Below are positions 48,000 through 58,047 of a DNA stretch of 64,000 nt, piece by piece. The stretch comes from Anaerolineales bacterium (lineage in GTDB: Bacteria > Chloroflexota > Anaerolineae > Anaerolineales > Villigracilaceae): the NCBI GenBank assembly GCA_025056175.1, contig JANWWK010000003.1, positions 21,981-85,980 on the forward strand, written 5' to 3'. The position numbers and the translations under genes are program-made. How positions within the stretch are numbered: the first letter of the stretch is position 1; the number at the start of each line of letters is the position of its first letter. The notes beneath the pieces were generated by a model, which saw nothing but the letters and a program-made list of their open reading frames with translations, did not search any database and was not told where the DNA came from.

Positions 48000-48995
48000 T
48001 CAGGACATCGTCAGCGCCATGACCGCTTTTTGAGCGTGCAGGCGGTTTTCGGCTTCATCGAAAACAACCGATTGCGGCCCATCGAGAACGCTGGAGGTGA
48101 CTTCGATGTCGCGGTCGGCAGGCAAGGGGTGCATATAAATGGCATCAGGTTTGGCAACCCTGAGTTTGGCGTCGTCCATAATCCAGTGCTTATACATATC
48201 TTGCAGACGCTTGCCTTCGGCTTTATCGGTCGTGGTGAGCAAGGGTCCCCACGATTTGGCATAGATGACATCAGCATCCCGGCAGGCTTCGGTCATGCCA
48301 TCTGGGTCGGCGATAATCTCGAAAGCAGTGCCGGCTTTGCGGGCTTCTTCTTTGGCCTGTTCGACAATTTCGGGCATAAGCGGAAATTCCGGCGGATAGG
48401 CCAGCGTGACATCCATACCAAAACGCGGCATTTGCAAAATCAGCGACTGCGGTACAGAAATGGGCTTAAGGTACGAAGCGGCATAAGCCCACGAGACGAC
48501 AATTTTCTTGCGGCGCAAATCGCGGCCTTTCTTTTCCATAATGGTCATCAGGTCGGCCAGGCATTGGAATGGATGATACACATCGCACTGCATATTGAGC
48601 ACTGGTGCGCGGCTGTGCTTTGCCACTTCGTTGAGGTATTTATTGCCTTCGCCGTAGTCACAATGGCGAATCGCAATGCCATCGAAATAGCGTCCATAAA
48701 TTTGACCGATTTCGACCGCCGTATCACCATGAGAGATTTGGGTCGTATCACTTTCTATGAAAGCAGCATGTCCGCCGAGTTGTGCCATGCCAGCCTCGAA
48801 CGAACCGCGCGTGCGGGTGGACGAGAAGAAAAACAGCATCGCCAGTACCTTATCGCGCAGGTATGGATGCGGTTCACCCAAAGCGCGCTTACGCTTCAGG
48901 TCCCAGGCCACATCCAGTACAGTTTCGACTTCTTCTTTGCTGAAATCGAGGTCGCCGATAAAATCTCGGCCACGAAAATTGGTTTGCATATTCAA
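48000..48995 (-). CDS. YgeW-like knotted carbamoyltransferase (OTCase/ATCase superfamily)
   Basis: SSTRTR; LNMQCDVYHPFQCLADLMTI; VVSWAYAASYLKPISVPQSLILQMPRFGMDVTLAYP resembles E. coli YgeW. Confidence 0.83.
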   Translation of the reverse strand: MNMQTNFRGRDFIGDLDFSKEEVETVLDVAWDLKRKRALGEPHPYLRDKVLAMLFFFSSTRTRGSFEAGMAQLGGHAAFIESDTTQISHGDTAVEIGQIYGRYFDGIAIRHCDYGEGNKYLNEVAKHSRAPVLNMQCDVYHPFQCLADLMTIMEKKGRDLRRKKIVVSWAYAASYLKPISVPQSLILQMPRFGMDVTLAYPPEFPLMPEIVEQAKEEARKAGTAFEIIADPDGMTEACRDADVIYAKSWGPLLTTTDKAEGKRLQDMYKHWIMDDAKLRVAKPDAIYMHPLPADRDIEVTSSVLDGPQSVVFDEAENRLHAQKAVMALTMS

Positions 48996-49035
48996 ATACT
49001 CCTTTAGGGTTAGGATTGGGTATCAGTTGGGAGAG

Positions 49036-49554
49036 TTATACACGCAAAACTTGCACATCAATAAACTGGCCGTTTTCCCACCTCAGGCGGACGCCTTCGC
49101 AGTATTCGAGGTAATCGCCCATAGTGGAAAAATCGAAGGCAGGGAGACAGCCAACAGCACTGAGTTCGACCACACCGCCGTGCGTTACTACCAGCGCTGC
49201 ACCGTCTTCAGGCAAAGAATCCGCTAAATTTGTGTAGAAAGCGGCCAAATTCCGGGCAAACACAAACGTAGCGCCTCCCCGCCGATAAGCGGCGGCATAA
49301 TCGGAAAAGGAAGCCGGCCAGGGGCACTCCACCTCGACCAAATCGCCGGTGGTAGCCAGCAATTCGACCTTCTCATCTACTGTGAACCCCATTGCTTCAG
49401 CAGTTTGAACTGCGCGCGGCAACGGGCTGGCAACCACGCGGTCAAAACGGCGCATTTCCTTTCCTATCCAGCGCGCAAGAGAAATACCCTCTTCCGAAAG
49501 GTCTTGTGCGGCACGATGGCGCAGAGAATGGCGGCGGATTTCAATGATTTTCAC
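49036..49554 (-). CDS. histidine phosphatase (phosphoglycerate mutase) family protein
   Basis: IIEIRRHSLRH..., VVASPLPRAVQTAEAMG, LVVTHGGVVE. Confidence 0.8.
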   Translation of the reverse strand: MKIIEIRRHSLRHRAAQDLSEEGISLARWIGKEMRRFDRVVASPLPRAVQTAEAMGFTVDEKVELLATTGDLVEVECPWPASFSDYAAAYRRGGATFVFARNLAAFYTNLADSLPEDGAALVVTHGGVVELSAVGCLPAFDFSTMGDYLEYCEGVRLRWENGQFIDVQVLRV

Positions 49555-50762
49555 AGCAAACTAGTCAAGAGGGCATAAAACTCTGTGGATTTGACTACGT
49601 CGGCCAGCGGAACGGAATCCCGCACAGTGTGGGCCGTTTCTTCATCCCCGGGACCAAAGCCAATGGCCGGAATGCCTGCCTTGCCTGCCCAGTAAGTGCC
49701 ATTTGTAGAAAAGTTCCACTTGCCGGTTGGTGCTTCGGGCAAGCCAATCAGACGGCGCACTTTTTGTCCGGCCTGCACCAGCGGATGGTCTTCTTCTAAT
49801 GCCCAGGCAGGAAAGTATTTATCTACAGGAAACACAAAGCCGGTATAAGACGGTTCATCGTAGAAAAGTTCTTCCACCTTGACCGTTGCGCGCAACTCAG
49901 ATGGAATCAGGGCTTCCACCTGTTTTTTGACCTGCTCTTTGGTTTCACCGAAGGTCATACGGCGGTCAATGAAAATCACCGCTTCATCGGGAACGGCATT
50001 GATGCTCGGTGTCTGCACCTTCATATCGCTGACGGTAATCTTGCCATGTCCTAAGAAAGGATGGTCACCAAGCTCAGGCTCCAGGTCACGAATGCCGGCA
50101 ATGACAGGTAGAAGTTTATAGATAGCATTCTCGCCCAAATGATTGCTGGCAGCGTGCGCACTGCGGCCTTTGGCCGTGACTTTCATCTCCAACCGTCCTT
50201 TGTGACCACGATATACCTGCATTCGGGTAGGTTCACCGATAACCACAAAATCAGGACGAATGTGAGGGTCAACTTCTACAAACGCATTGGGGGCAATGCC
50301 ATCACACCATTCTTCCATGTTGCCAAAATAATAGGCTGTCCAGCCTTCCAGTAAACCCAAATCACGGGCAATGGCAAGCCCATATACCATGCCAGGCGTT
50401 GAACCTTTTTCATCACAAGCGCCACGTGCATAAAGAACACCATTTTCGACTTTTCCTGTAAATGGGTCCCATTCCCATTCGGTCGGGTCGCCAATCCCCA
50501 CCGTATCGATGTGAGAATCAAAGACGATCACACGCGGACCGTTGCCGATACGTCCAATGGTGTTCCCCATTTTATCGAAACGAACTTCATCGTAGCCAAG
50601 TTTACGCATTTCAGCTTGAATACGCTCTCCAACGGGGCCAATTTTGGATTCTATGCTGGGAATAGCCACAATATCACGCAAAAACTGAACAATTGCTGTT
50701 TCATGCTGGGCAACGCGGGCATGAATTTGGGAGACAACTTCGCTCATATTCAAAACCTCCAA
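49551..50762 (-). CDS. YgeY-type M20 family hydrolase
   Basis: FDSHIDTVGIGD, YARGACDEKGSTPGMVYGLAIARDLGLL, GRSAHAASNHLGENAIYK; M20 metal ligands. Confidence 0.85.
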   Translation of the reverse strand: MEVLNMSEVVSQIHARVAQHETAIVQFLRDIVAIPSIESKIGPVGERIQAEMRKLGYDEVRFDKMGNTIGRIGNGPRVIVFDSHIDTVGIGDPTEWEWDPFTGKVENGVLYARGACDEKGSTPGMVYGLAIARDLGLLEGWTAYYFGNMEEWCDGIAPNAFVEVDPHIRPDFVVIGEPTRMQVYRGHKGRLEMKVTAKGRSAHAASNHLGENAIYKLLPVIAGIRDLEPELGDHPFLGHGKITVSDMKVQTPSINAVPDEAVIFIDRRMTFGETKEQVKKQVEALIPSELRATVKVEELFYDEPSYTGFVFPVDKYFPAWALEEDHPLVQAGQKVRRLIGLPEAPTGKWNFSTNGTYWAGKAGIPAIGFGPGDEETAHTVRDSVPLADVVKSTEFYALLTSLL

Positions 50763-50771
50763 GATTATGGT

Positions 50772-51518
50772 TTATTGTTCACCGGAAACAGGTGTCAACT
50801 CGCTATTCAGACCAACTTTACGGATAAGATGAAACTTAAAGTAGCCGGGGACAAAATAACTATATGAGTAATCTACCACCCGTCCGCTGGCAGTGTACAG
50901 TTTGGCGATGAACTGCAAGAGAACATCACCGCGCTGAATTTCGAGCATTTTGGCGACCTCGGCACTCGCATTAATAGCCGTAATTTCGGTGCGACTAATC
51001 GTTAAGGGGTCACCACGTGAGAGAAGGTAATCTAACACCGAACCACTAAAACGATTACCGAGTTCTTCAGGATGCAAAACATCCGCCGGCAGGGTATCTA
51101 CCAAATACGCCACCGGGCGGTTTTCGGCGCGCATCGTGCGCGAGACGCGCACCAGGGGGTCTCCTTCGGCTACTTCGAGGATGCGGGCAATCTCCAGGTC
51201 GGCAGACATTTTTTCGATGGTCACTGGACCAGGGCCAACGTTCAATCCGGTGCGACGCGCTAACGTCAGCATGGATTCCAACACTTCCAGTCCACTTTCA
51301 ATTACCGGCGGCTTGCCGACCACATACGTCCCAGCGCCTTGACGGCGACGGATAAGCCCCTGCGCTTCAAAGGTGCGCATGGCTTCGCGCAGAGTCGCGC
51401 GGCTGACGCCCAAATCGGCGGCCAAATCGGGTTCGGAGGGCAGGCGCGTCCCGGCAGGCAGACGCGCAATCAGCGCCGAAAGGTCGGCTTGTAAACGTTG
51501 GAAAGGAAAATGGGGCAT
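50772..51518 (-). CDS. GntR-family regulator with UTRA domain
   Basis: RLPSEPDLAADLGVSRATLREAMRTFEAQGLIRRRQGAGTYV; C-term UTRA-like. Confidence 0.9.
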   Translation of the reverse strand: MPHFPFQRLQADLSALIARLPAGTRLPSEPDLAADLGVSRATLREAMRTFEAQGLIRRRQGAGTYVVGKPPVIESGLEVLESMLTLARRTGLNVGPGPVTIEKMSADLEIARILEVAEGDPLVRVSRTMRAENRPVAYLVDTLPADVLHPEELGNRFSGSVLDYLLSRGDPLTISRTEITAINASAEVAKMLEIQRGDVLLQFIAKLYTASGRVVDYSYSYFVPGYFKFHLIRKVGLNSELTPVSGEQ

Positions 51519-51694
51519 GGAGACTCCGGTTATCAGTTATCAGTGAACAGGGATTAGCGCTTTGCTTTGAACAAGTACGGATTTTTACGTCGCAAAATGA
51601 CTTCTAACTTCAAACTTTGCAGTTTTTCAACCGGCGCTTGTGAAATTCGCCAATATGCTGCGAACCCCATCATTACTCTCTCCAAAAATGAATG

Positions 51695-53479
51695 TTATTC
51701 TATCACCGGCACGAAATCGAAGCGATTCACGTCCACCAGCCCCTTATCGGAAATCCGCAATTCAGGAATAACGACGAGGGCCAGCAAAGAAAGCTGCATG
51801 TTGGGATTGTTCAGGGTACAACCACACGCACGAAAACCTTCCAGCACCGTTTCGGCCTGGCGGGCGACTTCCTCAACCGGCGCATTCGACATCAAACCTG
51901 CAATCGGTAGCTGTACCTCGCCGATGATTTGCCCTTCTCGAATGACGACCTGTCCGCCACCTGTTTCGGCCAGGCGGTTGGCAGCCTGCGCCATATCAGT
52001 TTCATCGGTGCCGACGACAATCATGTGATGGCTGTCATGGGCCACACTGGTTGCCACTGCACAGCGCGTCTGAAAACCAAAACCGCTCACCAGGCCAACC
52101 TGTATCGTACCAGCAGCGTGATGCCGTTCCACCAGAGCCACTTTGGCAATATCCGGCGAGGGATGCCTGGTGAAAAGCGAAGAGCGAATTTCACCTTTTT
52201 CTGGTGTCAAAACCAGGCGCAAATGGCGCGTGGGCGCCTGGTTTTCGATGACACCAATCACATTTGCCACCACAGAGGTACGAAGATTGGTCAGTTCGAT
52301 TTTGAAATCATCCGCAGTCAAGAGACGCTTGAGTTTAATGCTGTGTTTAACCCAATCGGGATACGGATACGGAGGCAGTTCGACCAGCCATTGCCCCTGT
52401 TCGGCAATCACCTGGCCTCTGGCTATCACCAGGTCAGCGCGGAAATCGTTCAGGTCGCGGACGAGTAAAACATCTCCCCAGCGGCCAGGCGCAATCAGGC
52501 CAATTTCCCGGCTCAGCCCAAAATGCTCAGCGGGGTTCAGGGTCGCCATCTGAAGGGCGGTCATCGGCGGCAGGCCTTCGGCAATCGCATGGCGCAACAC
52601 ACGGTCCATATGGCCATCATACGCCAGCGTTGCGGCGTGGCTATCATCGGTGCAAAGGATGAAACGACGCGGGTCGAGGCCGCGTTCCGTAATCGCTTTC
52701 GCCTGCACAGCGACATCATGCCAGGCTGAGCCATAACGCAGCATCGGTTTCATGCCTTGACGGGCGCGGGCCAGCGCATCTTCCAGGCGCGTGCCTTCGT
52801 GGTCATCTTCCGGGCCGCCGGCAGCATAAGCATGAAAGGCGCGCCCCAGGTCAGCGGAGGGATAATGTCCACCAATTGTTTTGCCCGCGTGTCGGGTAAA
52901 GTGCATTTCGGCGTGCATCTTTTCGTCCGACGCAATCACACCGGGAAAGTTCATCATTTCTCCCAACCCAATGATACCGGGCCAGGTCATTGCCTCGGCC
53001 ACATCGGCCGGGCTGATAGAGGCTCCCGGTGTCTCCAGGCCTGGTGCAGATGGAACACAGGAAGGCATTTGCACCCAGACGTGGATGGGCTGAACAGCGG
53101 CCTCATCCACCATAAGTTTGACGCCCTTCAACCCAAAAACATTCGCAATTTCGTGCGGGTCAATGAACATCCCGGTAGTACCGTGTGGCGCGACGGCGCG
53201 GACGAATTCCGTCACCGTCACCATCCCACTTTCGACGTGCATGTGTCCATCCAAAAGCCCCGGAACCAGATACCGCCCCTGCGCTTCAATGACTTGCGTC
53301 TGCGGGCCAATCGTATGAGCAGCGTTTTCGCCAACGTAAGCAATGCGCCCAGACACGATAGCAATATCGGTATGGGGAAGAAACTCTCCTGTCTGAACAC
53401 AAGCCCACACGCCATCTCGAATGACCAAATCGGCGGGCAGACGACCCATTGCAACGTGAACAAGAGTTTGTGTGAGCAT
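51695..53479 (-). CDS. ade: adenine deaminase
   Basis: LVPGLLDGHMHVESGMVTVTEFVRAVAPHGTTGMFIDPHEIANVFG; CTDDSHAATLAYDGHMDRVLRHAI. Confidence 0.93.
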   Translation of the reverse strand: MLTQTLVHVAMGRLPADLVIRDGVWACVQTGEFLPHTDIAIVSGRIAYVGENAAHTIGPQTQVIEAQGRYLVPGLLDGHMHVESGMVTVTEFVRAVAPHGTTGMFIDPHEIANVFGLKGVKLMVDEAAVQPIHVWVQMPSCVPSAPGLETPGASISPADVAEAMTWPGIIGLGEMMNFPGVIASDEKMHAEMHFTRHAGKTIGGHYPSADLGRAFHAYAAGGPEDDHEGTRLEDALARARQGMKPMLRYGSAWHDVAVQAKAITERGLDPRRFILCTDDSHAATLAYDGHMDRVLRHAIAEGLPPMTALQMATLNPAEHFGLSREIGLIAPGRWGDVLLVRDLNDFRADLVIARGQVIAEQGQWLVELPPYPYPDWVKHSIKLKRLLTADDFKIELTNLRTSVVANVIGVIENQAPTRHLRLVLTPEKGEIRSSLFTRHPSPDIAKVALVERHHAAGTIQVGLVSGFGFQTRCAVATSVAHDSHHMIVVGTDETDMAQAANRLAETGGGQVVIREGQIIGEVQLPIAGLMSNAPVEEVARQAETVLEGFRACGCTLNNPNMQLSLLALVVIPELRISDKGLVDVNRFDFVPVIE

Positions 53480-53508
53480 TTTTCTCCTAATCAGCAAAGC
53501 CTGCCTGA

Positions 53509-54897
53509 TTAAATTGCATCCACCAACCGTTTCGCGGCGCGATTATGACGGGCAATCAATTCATTTTCATCTACCGTAACCAGCTGCCCCTCTCTAACAA
53601 CGAATCTACCACCGACGACGGTGTAATCCACACGACGCGGCTGACAGAACACAATCGCCGCAACCGGGTCGTGAACCGCACCACCCGCCAGGTCGAGTGT
53701 ATTCAGGTTGATGGCGAAAAAGTCGGCGCATTTGCCCGCTTCAAGCGAGCCGATGTCGCTGCGTCCCAACACCGCCGCGCCGCCGCGTGTTCCCAACCAC
53801 AAGGCCTGGCGCGCCGTCATCAATCTCCGCTCCGGGTTATTTGAGAGCGAGAAACCGGTAATCCCTTCACGCACGCGTGAGAGCAGCATTGCCTGGCGGA
53901 CTTCGGTCAGCAGGTGCGAGCCGTCGTTACTGGCAGAACCATCCACGCCCAGACCAACATTAACACCGGCGGCGAGATATTCGCGGATGGGCGCAATGCC
54001 AGAGGCCAGACGCATGTTGGAGGTGGGGCAGTGCGCCACACCGCATTGATGACGCGCAAACACGGCAATTTCCTGGGGATTGACGTACACCGCATGGGCA
54101 AACCACACATCTGCACCGACCCAATCCAGCGACTCCATGTACCCGACCGGGCGGTAGCCGAATTTCTGAAGACAGAATTGCTCCTCATCTTCGGTTTCGG
54201 CCAGATGTGTATGCAGATGAACCCCATATCGGCGCGCTAAAGCGGCAGATTCTTTCATTAGAGTTCCCGTCACCGAAAAAGGCGAACAGGGGGCGAGGAC
54301 GATTTGGGTCATCGAACCCGGTTTCGGGTCATGATAGCGCTGGATGACGCGCTCACTATCAGCCAGGATGTGTTCCTCGCTGTCGGTGACAGAATCAGGA
54401 GGCAGGCCGCCTTGCGATTCACCGAGGGACATGGAACCGCGTGAGGCATGCAGTCGCACTCCCAACGTGCGCCCGGCTTCGATTTCATCATCCAATTTCG
54501 AGCCGTTTGGGAACAGGTAGAGATGGTCGGAAGCGGTGGTGCAGCCACTGAGCGCCAGTTCGGCCAGAGCGGTTTGGGCAGAAGTGAAAATATCCTCCGG
54601 CGTCAGACGCGCCCAAATGGGGTAGAGTGTTTTGAGCCAGTTGAAGAGATTGGCATCCTGCGCAGCAGGAAGGTTGCGCGTCAGGGTTTGGTAAAAGTGA
54701 TGATGAGTGTTGACCAGGCCGGGCAGGACAACGTGACCGGAGAGGTCGAGGACTTCATCGGCAACGGATGGCAAACTGGCAGTTTGCCCCACAGCCTCAA
54801 TGAAGCCGTCTCGGATAAAAAGGCCACCGTCCGAAATTTCGGTGTGGTGGTCGTCCATCGTGACGATGCAGGCATTTTTGACGAGGAGCGTGGTCAT
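53509..54897 (-). CDS. amidohydrolase, 8-oxoguanine deaminase-like (AtzB/TrzA superfamily)
   Basis: LVNTHHHFYQTLTRNLPAAQDANLFNWLKTLYPIWARL; HLHTHLAETEDEEQF; VGLGVDGSASND. Confidence 0.82.
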   Translation of the reverse strand: MTTLLVKNACIVTMDDHHTEISDGGLFIRDGFIEAVGQTASLPSVADEVLDLSGHVVLPGLVNTHHHFYQTLTRNLPAAQDANLFNWLKTLYPIWARLTPEDIFTSAQTALAELALSGCTTASDHLYLFPNGSKLDDEIEAGRTLGVRLHASRGSMSLGESQGGLPPDSVTDSEEHILADSERVIQRYHDPKPGSMTQIVLAPCSPFSVTGTLMKESAALARRYGVHLHTHLAETEDEEQFCLQKFGYRPVGYMESLDWVGADVWFAHAVYVNPQEIAVFARHQCGVAHCPTSNMRLASGIAPIREYLAAGVNVGLGVDGSASNDGSHLLTEVRQAMLLSRVREGITGFSLSNNPERRLMTARQALWLGTRGGAAVLGRSDIGSLEAGKCADFFAINLNTLDLAGGAVHDPVAAIVFCQPRRVDYTVVGGRFVVREGQLVTVDENELIARHNRAAKRLVDAI

Positions 54898-55020
54898 TGC
54901 TTTCGCCTGAAGGGGAGATTTGTCTGACAACTTCTAGTTTAGCAGAAAGGGATAGACAAGTCAATCGTTAAGACGGGAAAAAATCCCCAAAACAGGGGAT
55001 ATTTGCCCAAGCGGGTAGAT

Positions 55021-55048
55021 TTGAATTCCTGACAATATCTAGTATAAT
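55021..55048 (+). promoter_or_regulatory. sigma70-type promoter
   Basis: TTGAAT-N16-TATAAT, about 160 nt upstream of ATG 55207. Confidence 0.6.
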
Positions 55049-55206
55049 TACGCATAACGAAGCGGATGAATGTAAAACATGGGGAACGCCGCCGCGCACA
55101 ATCAAGAACAGTTTCACAGCTAAAAACACGTTGCATAGTCACCTGAACGCGCGAAACGCAGGGGATTCACCATCATTTCTGTTTTCTTCACCAACAAGGA
55201 CGCGCA

Positions 55207-56076
55207 ATGAACGAGCTGAGAACAAGTTTCATTTTACTGGTCTTATATTTGCTTGCACTATTTGCGGTTGGAGAAGTTTTCGACAACTACGGGTTGATTT
55301 TTGAGTTTCCAACGCATTTTTATTTTCTGATTGTGGCCGTCGTGGGGACGAACATATTCGTGCCGCGCCTGAGTTGGATGTCGGTTACGCCTCTGTTGGG
55401 TTTTTGGGCATTTGTTTTTTTTATCATTGCGTATTTCTACATTCAGGTAAACGGTCTGGGGTCGCTTCAGGTATTAGGCATCGAGTTTATTCTCGTGGAG
55501 GTGGCCGTCTGGATGTCGTATCACCTGAACTCCCAATTACGAGCAGTCGAAGCATTGATGGATAACCTGGCTTCGGCTACTTACACCAACCGTACACTCG
55601 ACCTGAGGCAGGCAACCGAGCGCATCAAAGTTGAAATGACGCGCAGCCGCAGGCATCACCATCCACTCTCGGTTATCTTACTTAAGCCAGAAAAAATCAC
55701 ATCAAACGAAGACCAGAAAGCTTACAAACTCATGCGGGAAGACCTGTTGCGCCACTTTGCCTCAGCACGTATCGGCCAAATTATGACCAATGAACTACGG
55801 CAAACGGACTTGATTCTACGCGCGCCCGAAGGACACTTCATCATTCTCTGCGCCGAGACGCCACGCGAAAGTTCTGTCCTGCTGGCTGAGCGTTTGCAAG
55901 AGGCAATTGACAAAGAAATTGGGGCTTCAGTGGAATGGAGCGTTGCATCCTTCCCTGACGAAGCGCTGACGTTTGAGGAACTGCTCAACAAGGCATACGC
56001 TGCTCTGGGAAAAAACAAGCAGGAAGAGTATATTCGTTCAAGCATATCCGATTTGCAGAAGGTAGAAAAACATTAA
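55207..56076 (+). CDS. membrane protein with degenerate GGDEF-like domain
   Basis: N-terminal TM helices; soluble domain with RAPEGHFIILCAETPRESSVLLAERLQEAI...FPDEALTFEELLNKAYAAL resembling a GGDEF fold with a lost GG(D/E)EF motif. Confidence 0.65.
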   Translation: MNELRTSFILLVLYLLALFAVGEVFDNYGLIFEFPTHFYFLIVAVVGTNIFVPRLSWMSVTPLLGFWAFVFFIIAYFYIQVNGLGSLQVLGIEFILVEVAVWMSYHLNSQLRAVEALMDNLASATYTNRTLDLRQATERIKVEMTRSRRHHHPLSVILLKPEKITSNEDQKAYKLMREDLLRHFASARIGQIMTNELRQTDLILRAPEGHFIILCAETPRESSVLLAERLQEAIDKEIGASVEWSVASFPDEALTFEELLNKAYAALGKNKQEEYIRSSISDLQKVEKH

Positions 56077-56152
56077 AATTCTTCTCGGTGGATACAGACC
56101 GGCTGAAAAATCTTTTCCACTACGACTTAAACGAAGGAACACGCCAGAATAA

Positions 56153-56854
56153 ATGCTCGATGTGACAGAGGAGGACAGTATGTACCATTACGCCGAATAC
56201 TCTTGGATTTCCAGGTTCAACCCCGAAAAACGAATTTTTGTTGGAAAATCCTACCATTTTATGAAGCGAGTGATGGATTTAAGCCTGACCCTGCTCACCC
56301 TGCCATTGTGGATGCCGCTTTTCTTGCTTATTGCTCTGGCAATCAAAATTTCCTCGCCCAAAGACCCCGTCCTGTTCGTCCAAATGCGCACAGGGAAAGG
56401 CGGCAAACGCTTCAAGATGCTCAAATTCCGCACGATGGTGCCGAACGCCGAGCAACTCAAGAGTCAGCTGGCGCAGGTGAATGCCAACGGAGAGTTGACC
56501 GGCCCGCTCAAACTCAAAAACGACCCGCGCGTGACCAGAATCGGGCGATTTCTCCGCAAGACCAGCCTGGATGAACTGCCCCAGCTCATCAACGTTCTCA
56601 AAGGCGAAATGAGCCTGGTGGGGCCGCGTCCAACCTCGTGGAGCGCGAACACCTACAAACTCTGGCAAACCGAACGGCTGGATGTCTTGCCGGGCATCGT
56701 GGGGCTGTGGCAGGTGTATGGACGCGGCAGCGAAAACTTCGACGAATGGCTGCGCATGGACATCGCCTACATCGAGCGGCGCAGCATCTGGCTGGATTTC
56801 TGCCTGTTGGTGATGGCCGTCTTCGTTGTGCTGAGACAAAAAGGAGCGCGTTAA
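56153..56854 (+). CDS. exopolysaccharide sugar transferase (undecaprenyl-phosphate glycosyl-1-phosphate transferase family)
   Basis: [59 protein letters not shown]...[27 protein letters not shown]. Confidence 0.92.
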   Translation: MLDVTEEDSMYHYAEYSWISRFNPEKRIFVGKSYHFMKRVMDLSLTLLTLPLWMPLFLLIALAIKISSPKDPVLFVQMRTGKGGKRFKMLKFRTMVPNAEQLKSQLAQVNANGELTGPLKLKNDPRVTRIGRFLRKTSLDELPQLINVLKGEMSLVGPRPTSWSANTYKLWQTERLDVLPGIVGLWQVYGRGSENFDEWLRMDIAYIERRSIWLDFCLLVMAVFVVLRQKGAR

Positions 56855-56874
56855 CCGCCCTGACGGGAGATAAC

Positions 56875-58047
56875 TTGAAAAAATCGGAAAGCGGACTTTC
56901 TTTATCGGTGCAGATTGCGTTTTGGTTTCTGTTGTGGAGCGCGACCGCTTGCTCCGCGCCTGAAGTTCGCACGCCGGTCTCTGAGGAAGCGACTCTCACG
57001 CCAACATCAGCACTTGCCACGTCAACGCCGCCTGCCTGGCTGACCGGCAGCGACATCCCCCTGCCGCCGGCCAACCATCTGTATCACGGCGTATTCCCCA
57101 GCGGGGGGTATACGGATGTCACCACGCGCCAGGCATTGCACGAATACGAATCGGCTGTGGGCAAACAGGCCGCCTGGGTATACTTCTCTCATTTCTGGTT
57201 CGAGGGAAAAGAGTTCCCGCTCGAAACGGCGCGCTGGATTCGAGAAGAGCATAGTATCCCCTATCTGCGGTTGATGCTCCAATCGTTTTTCAAATCGCGG
57301 GGCGATGAACCGCTCTACACGCTCCAAAACATCCTGGAAGGCCGCTTTGATGACGATTTGCGCGCGTGGTGCCGCGCAGCGCGCGATTTTGGCACGCCGC
57401 TGATTGCTGAATACGGCGTCGAAGTCAACTCTGATTCATTCCCCTGGTCGGGCATCTTCAATGGCAGCGGAGAAACAACCGGCTATGGCGACCCGGCGCT
57501 GCCCGACGGCCCGGAGCGATTCCAGGACGCCTATCGTCATATCATCCAGTTGTGCCGCGACGAAGGCGCTCGCAACATCACCTGGGTCTTCCACGCCGAT
57601 AGTTGGAGCTACCCAAACGAATCCTGGAACGCGTTTGAGAACTACTATCCCGGCGATGCGTGGATTGACTGGGTGGGATTCAGCATCTACGGCGTCCACA
57701 CCCCCTACGGGCAGTATTACAGCATCTTCAGCGAACGCATGGAAGACATGTACGCGCGCGCAGAACGCCTGGCGCCCGGCAAGCCCATCATCATCACCGA
57801 GTTTGGCAGCGCCAGAGACAACCCGTATCTCGACCAGGCCGCCTGGACGCGCGACGCACTGGAAACGATAACCTCCATGCGTTACCCGAACCTGATTGGT
57901 TTCAGCTGGTGGAACGAAGCCTGGCAAAACGACGGCAACCCCGCCAACGATACCACCATGCGCGTTCAGGACAACCCGGAACTGGTAGAACTGTTCCGGC
58001 GGATGGTGGGAGAAAACCCGGCCATTCTGGGAGAAATCACCCGATGA
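56875..58047 (+). CDS. GH26-like (beta-mannanase-type) lipoprotein glycoside hydrolase
   Basis: TTG start; lipobox ATACSAP; EYGVEVNSDSFPWSGIFNG (HEMNGxWYPW-like) and PIIITEFGS. Confidence 0.75.
   Translation: MKKSESGLSLSVQIAFWFLLWSATACSAPEVRTPVSEEATLTPTSALATSTPPAWLTGSDIPLPPANHLYHGVFPSGGYTDVTTRQALHEYESAVGKQAAWVYFSHFWFEGKEFPLETARWIREEHSIPYLRLMLQSFFKSRGDEPLYTLQNILEGRFDDDLRAWCRAARDFGTPLIAEYGVEVNSDSFPWSGIFNGSGETTGYGDPALPDGPERFQDAYRHIIQLCRDEGARNITWVFHADSWSYPNESWNAFENYYPGDAWIDWVGFSIYGVHTPYGQYYSIFSERMEDMYARAERLAPGKPIIITEFGSARDNPYLDQAAWTRDALETITSMRYPNLIGFSWWNEAWQNDGNPANDTTMRVQDNPELVELFRRMVGENPAILGEITR

Noticed and set aside
55120-55180. c-di-GMP (GEMM) riboswitch upstream of the degenerate GGDEF gene
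   Set aside because: Local GCGAAACGCAGGGG similarity only; the conserved two-helix GEMM core and tetraloop receptor could not be laid out.
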